This document shows, piece by piece, positions 5,132 to 6,290 of a stretch of 6,290 nt of DNA. This stretch comes from Spirochaetia bacterium. Lineage in GTDB: Bacteria > Spirochaetota > UBA4802 > UBA5550. The stretch covers positions 1 through 6,290 of the forward strand of contig JAITPE010000175.1 of assembly GCA_031289575.1 (NCBI GenBank), given 5' to 3'. The notes below the pieces were generated by a model. That model saw nothing but the letters and a program-made list of their open reading frames with translations, ran no database searches and was not told where the DNA came from. Both the position numbers and the translations under genes were made by a program. Position 1 is the first letter of the stretch. Each line of letters opens with the position of its first letter.

Positions 5132-6290
5132 TTACTCAAGAATATCCAAAAGAGTAAACAGGTCGGATCCGTCATCTGGATATTGAACGGATAAAAAAGT
5201 CATAAGAAGCTGCATCTCCTCGCTGAAACTCTGCCTCACGGCGTTTCTTATCGCGGTTCCAAGCTGCAGCGCGGTCTTTTTGTCTTTTCCGGGAAGCACA
5301 ATGAGAAAATTGCTGCGCCCATAGCGCGCCGAAAAATCGTAATCACCAAGACGGCTTGTTATTATCTCTTCCATTTTGTCAAGAACCGAGGCCGCGGCCT
5401 CGGCGCCGAACACAGTGTAGCAGCGCCTGAAATTTTTAATGGAAAAGAGCAGCAGCGAGAGCGAAACGCCGAGTTTTTCGGCGTTGTCAATCTCGCGGCC
5501 TATTTTCTTGTATATGGATTCAAGGCTGTCCGTATACCTGCTGCAGTTGACATCAATATCCTGAATAAGATAAAACGCGTTGAACAGAAAACGCGATATT
5601 CTTCTGATTTTGGGATCAACCTGTTCTGTCCTCACATCGGGAGCGAGGGCAAAAATAATAACAAATCCCATATTCATGCCGCCCGCGATGTATGGGTAAA
5701 CCCTGAAAAGACGGATTTGTTTCATCAACGCGTCGCCGAAAACCTCTCTTATTTCACCCGACTGCCTAAAATCATCCGCCCCGATCACGGCTCCTTTTTT
5801 TCCGAGCGACATTATAAAGCGGGTTTTTTCCTCAATGGCGGAAGGAAAACCATCTATCGAGGCCGATTTTTCATCAGACACAATCAAAGAAAAGCTGCCG
5901 CCCGCCCGGCTTCTGCCGAACAGGGCGTAGCTCTCTATTTTGTATTTTTTAAATTCATCGGCGATTATTTTTTTTATGCCGCCAAGCGAATCCTCGCGGA
6001 CAAACTGCTCGCCTATTGATTCGCTCTCCCTGATATCATCAATTCCGCTCTTGAGTTCCAATATTTCGGACTCAAGCTTTTCCTTTTCCAGCATTGTGTT
6101 CATGACGATACCGGCCGTTTCACAGAGCGCCATGATGAAATAGTTTTCCTCTTTTGTGTATTCTTCGCTCTCCATTCTGTCGCCCAGAAGAATAACAGCC
6201 ATGAGCTCACCATTATATATAACAGGCGCCATGCAGCGTCCGTCAATGGAGATGCATTCCAAATAATAATCGGTATACTCTTCCATGTCC
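5132..6290 (-). CDS. GAF protein with degenerate, probably inactive GGDEF domain (N-terminus cut by window edge)
   Basis: At least 384 residues are visible, numbered here from ATG 6286. That Met is probably internal, because the first 66 residues are only the second half of a GAF domain (LMAVILLGDRM, then EEYTKEENYFIMALCETAGI), so the gene extends past the right edge. A charged, probably coiled-coil linker follows (64-92). A second alpha/beta segment (about 100-245) resembles another GAF-type sensor fold, a weaker call. A GGDEF-like domain covers about 262-384. Its signature position reads RYGRSNF (321-327), where active diguanylate cyclases have RYGGDEF. The upstream metal-site motif reads FSIKNF (281-286) instead of the usual DxDxFK. 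Diguanylate cyclase activity is therefore unlikely; the role may be sensing, nucleotide binding or protein-protein interaction. The protein stops at LLDILE, before the usual last helix. No membrane segment is visible. It is the first visible gene of the probable operon with glgP. Confidence 0.8.
   Translation of the reverse strand, partial: DMEEYTDYYLECISIDGRCMAPVIYNGELMAVILLGDRMESEEYTKEENYFIMALCETAGIVMNTMLEKEKLESEILELKSGIDDIRESESIGEQFVREDSLGGIKKIIADEFKKYKIESYALFGRSRAGGSFSLIVSDEKSASIDGFPSAIEEKTRFIMSLGKKGAVIGADDFRQSGEIREVFGDALMKQIRLFRVYPYIAGGMNMGFVIIFALAPDVRTEQVDPKIRRISRFLFNAFYLIQDIDVNCSRYTDSLESIYKKIGREIDNAEKLGVSLSLLLFSIKNFRRCYTVFGAEAAASVLDKMEEIITSRLGDYDFSARYGRSNFLIVLPGKDKKTALQLGTAIRNAVRQSFSEEMQLLMTFLSVQYPDDGSDLFTLLDILE

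Overview
The window is bacterial, about half G+C, and densely packed. Purine-rich AGGAG-type ribosome binding sites precede three of the five genes. Ile ATA codons are used freely, which suggests an organism outside the Enterobacteria. The mix of a MacB-type permease, an alpha-glucan phosphorylase and a GAF/GGDEF-like signalling protein fits a free-living or host-associated Gram-negative-type bacterium, for example a spirochaete, a deltaproteobacterium or a candidate phylum. The sequence alone does not settle the phylum.

Layout, left to right. (1) Positions 1-152, minus strand: the first 50 codons of an FAD-dependent pyridine nucleotide-disulfide oxidoreductase of the CoA-disulfide reductase/NADH oxidase type, cut by the window edge. 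A perfect 13-bp inverted repeat lies inside its coding sequence. (2) Positions 153-258: a short divergent promoter region in which the same TTGTCAA bases could serve as a -35 element in both directions. (3) Positions 259-1446, plus strand: a complete four-helix MacB/FtsX-family ABC permease with no ATPase or adaptor gene next to it. (4) Positions 1433-6290, minus strand: a co-directional three-gene block. In transcription order it holds a 5'-truncated GAF protein with a degenerate GGDEF domain, then (28 bp later) an alpha-glucan phosphorylase, then (32 bp later) a tartrate/D-malate-type beta-decarboxylating dehydrogenase. The last gene overlaps the 3' end of the permease gene by 14 bp, tail to tail.

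The three minus-strand genes are probably one operon. Glycogen phosphorylase would release glucose 1-phosphate from stored glucan, and the NAD-dependent hydroxyacid dehydrogenase would feed a keto acid and NADH into central metabolism. The upstream protein looks like a former diguanylate cyclase whose catalytic residues are gone, so it may act as a ligand-sensing or protein-binding regulator. This functional link is inferred from gene order only.

No RNA genes, insertion sequences, CRISPR arrays or phage genes were seen. I found no clear candidate for a wholly new system. The points most worth following up are the degenerate GGDEF protein linked to glgP, the intragenic hairpin in the oxidoreductase gene, and the overlapping convergent gene ends with a hairpin across both stop codons.
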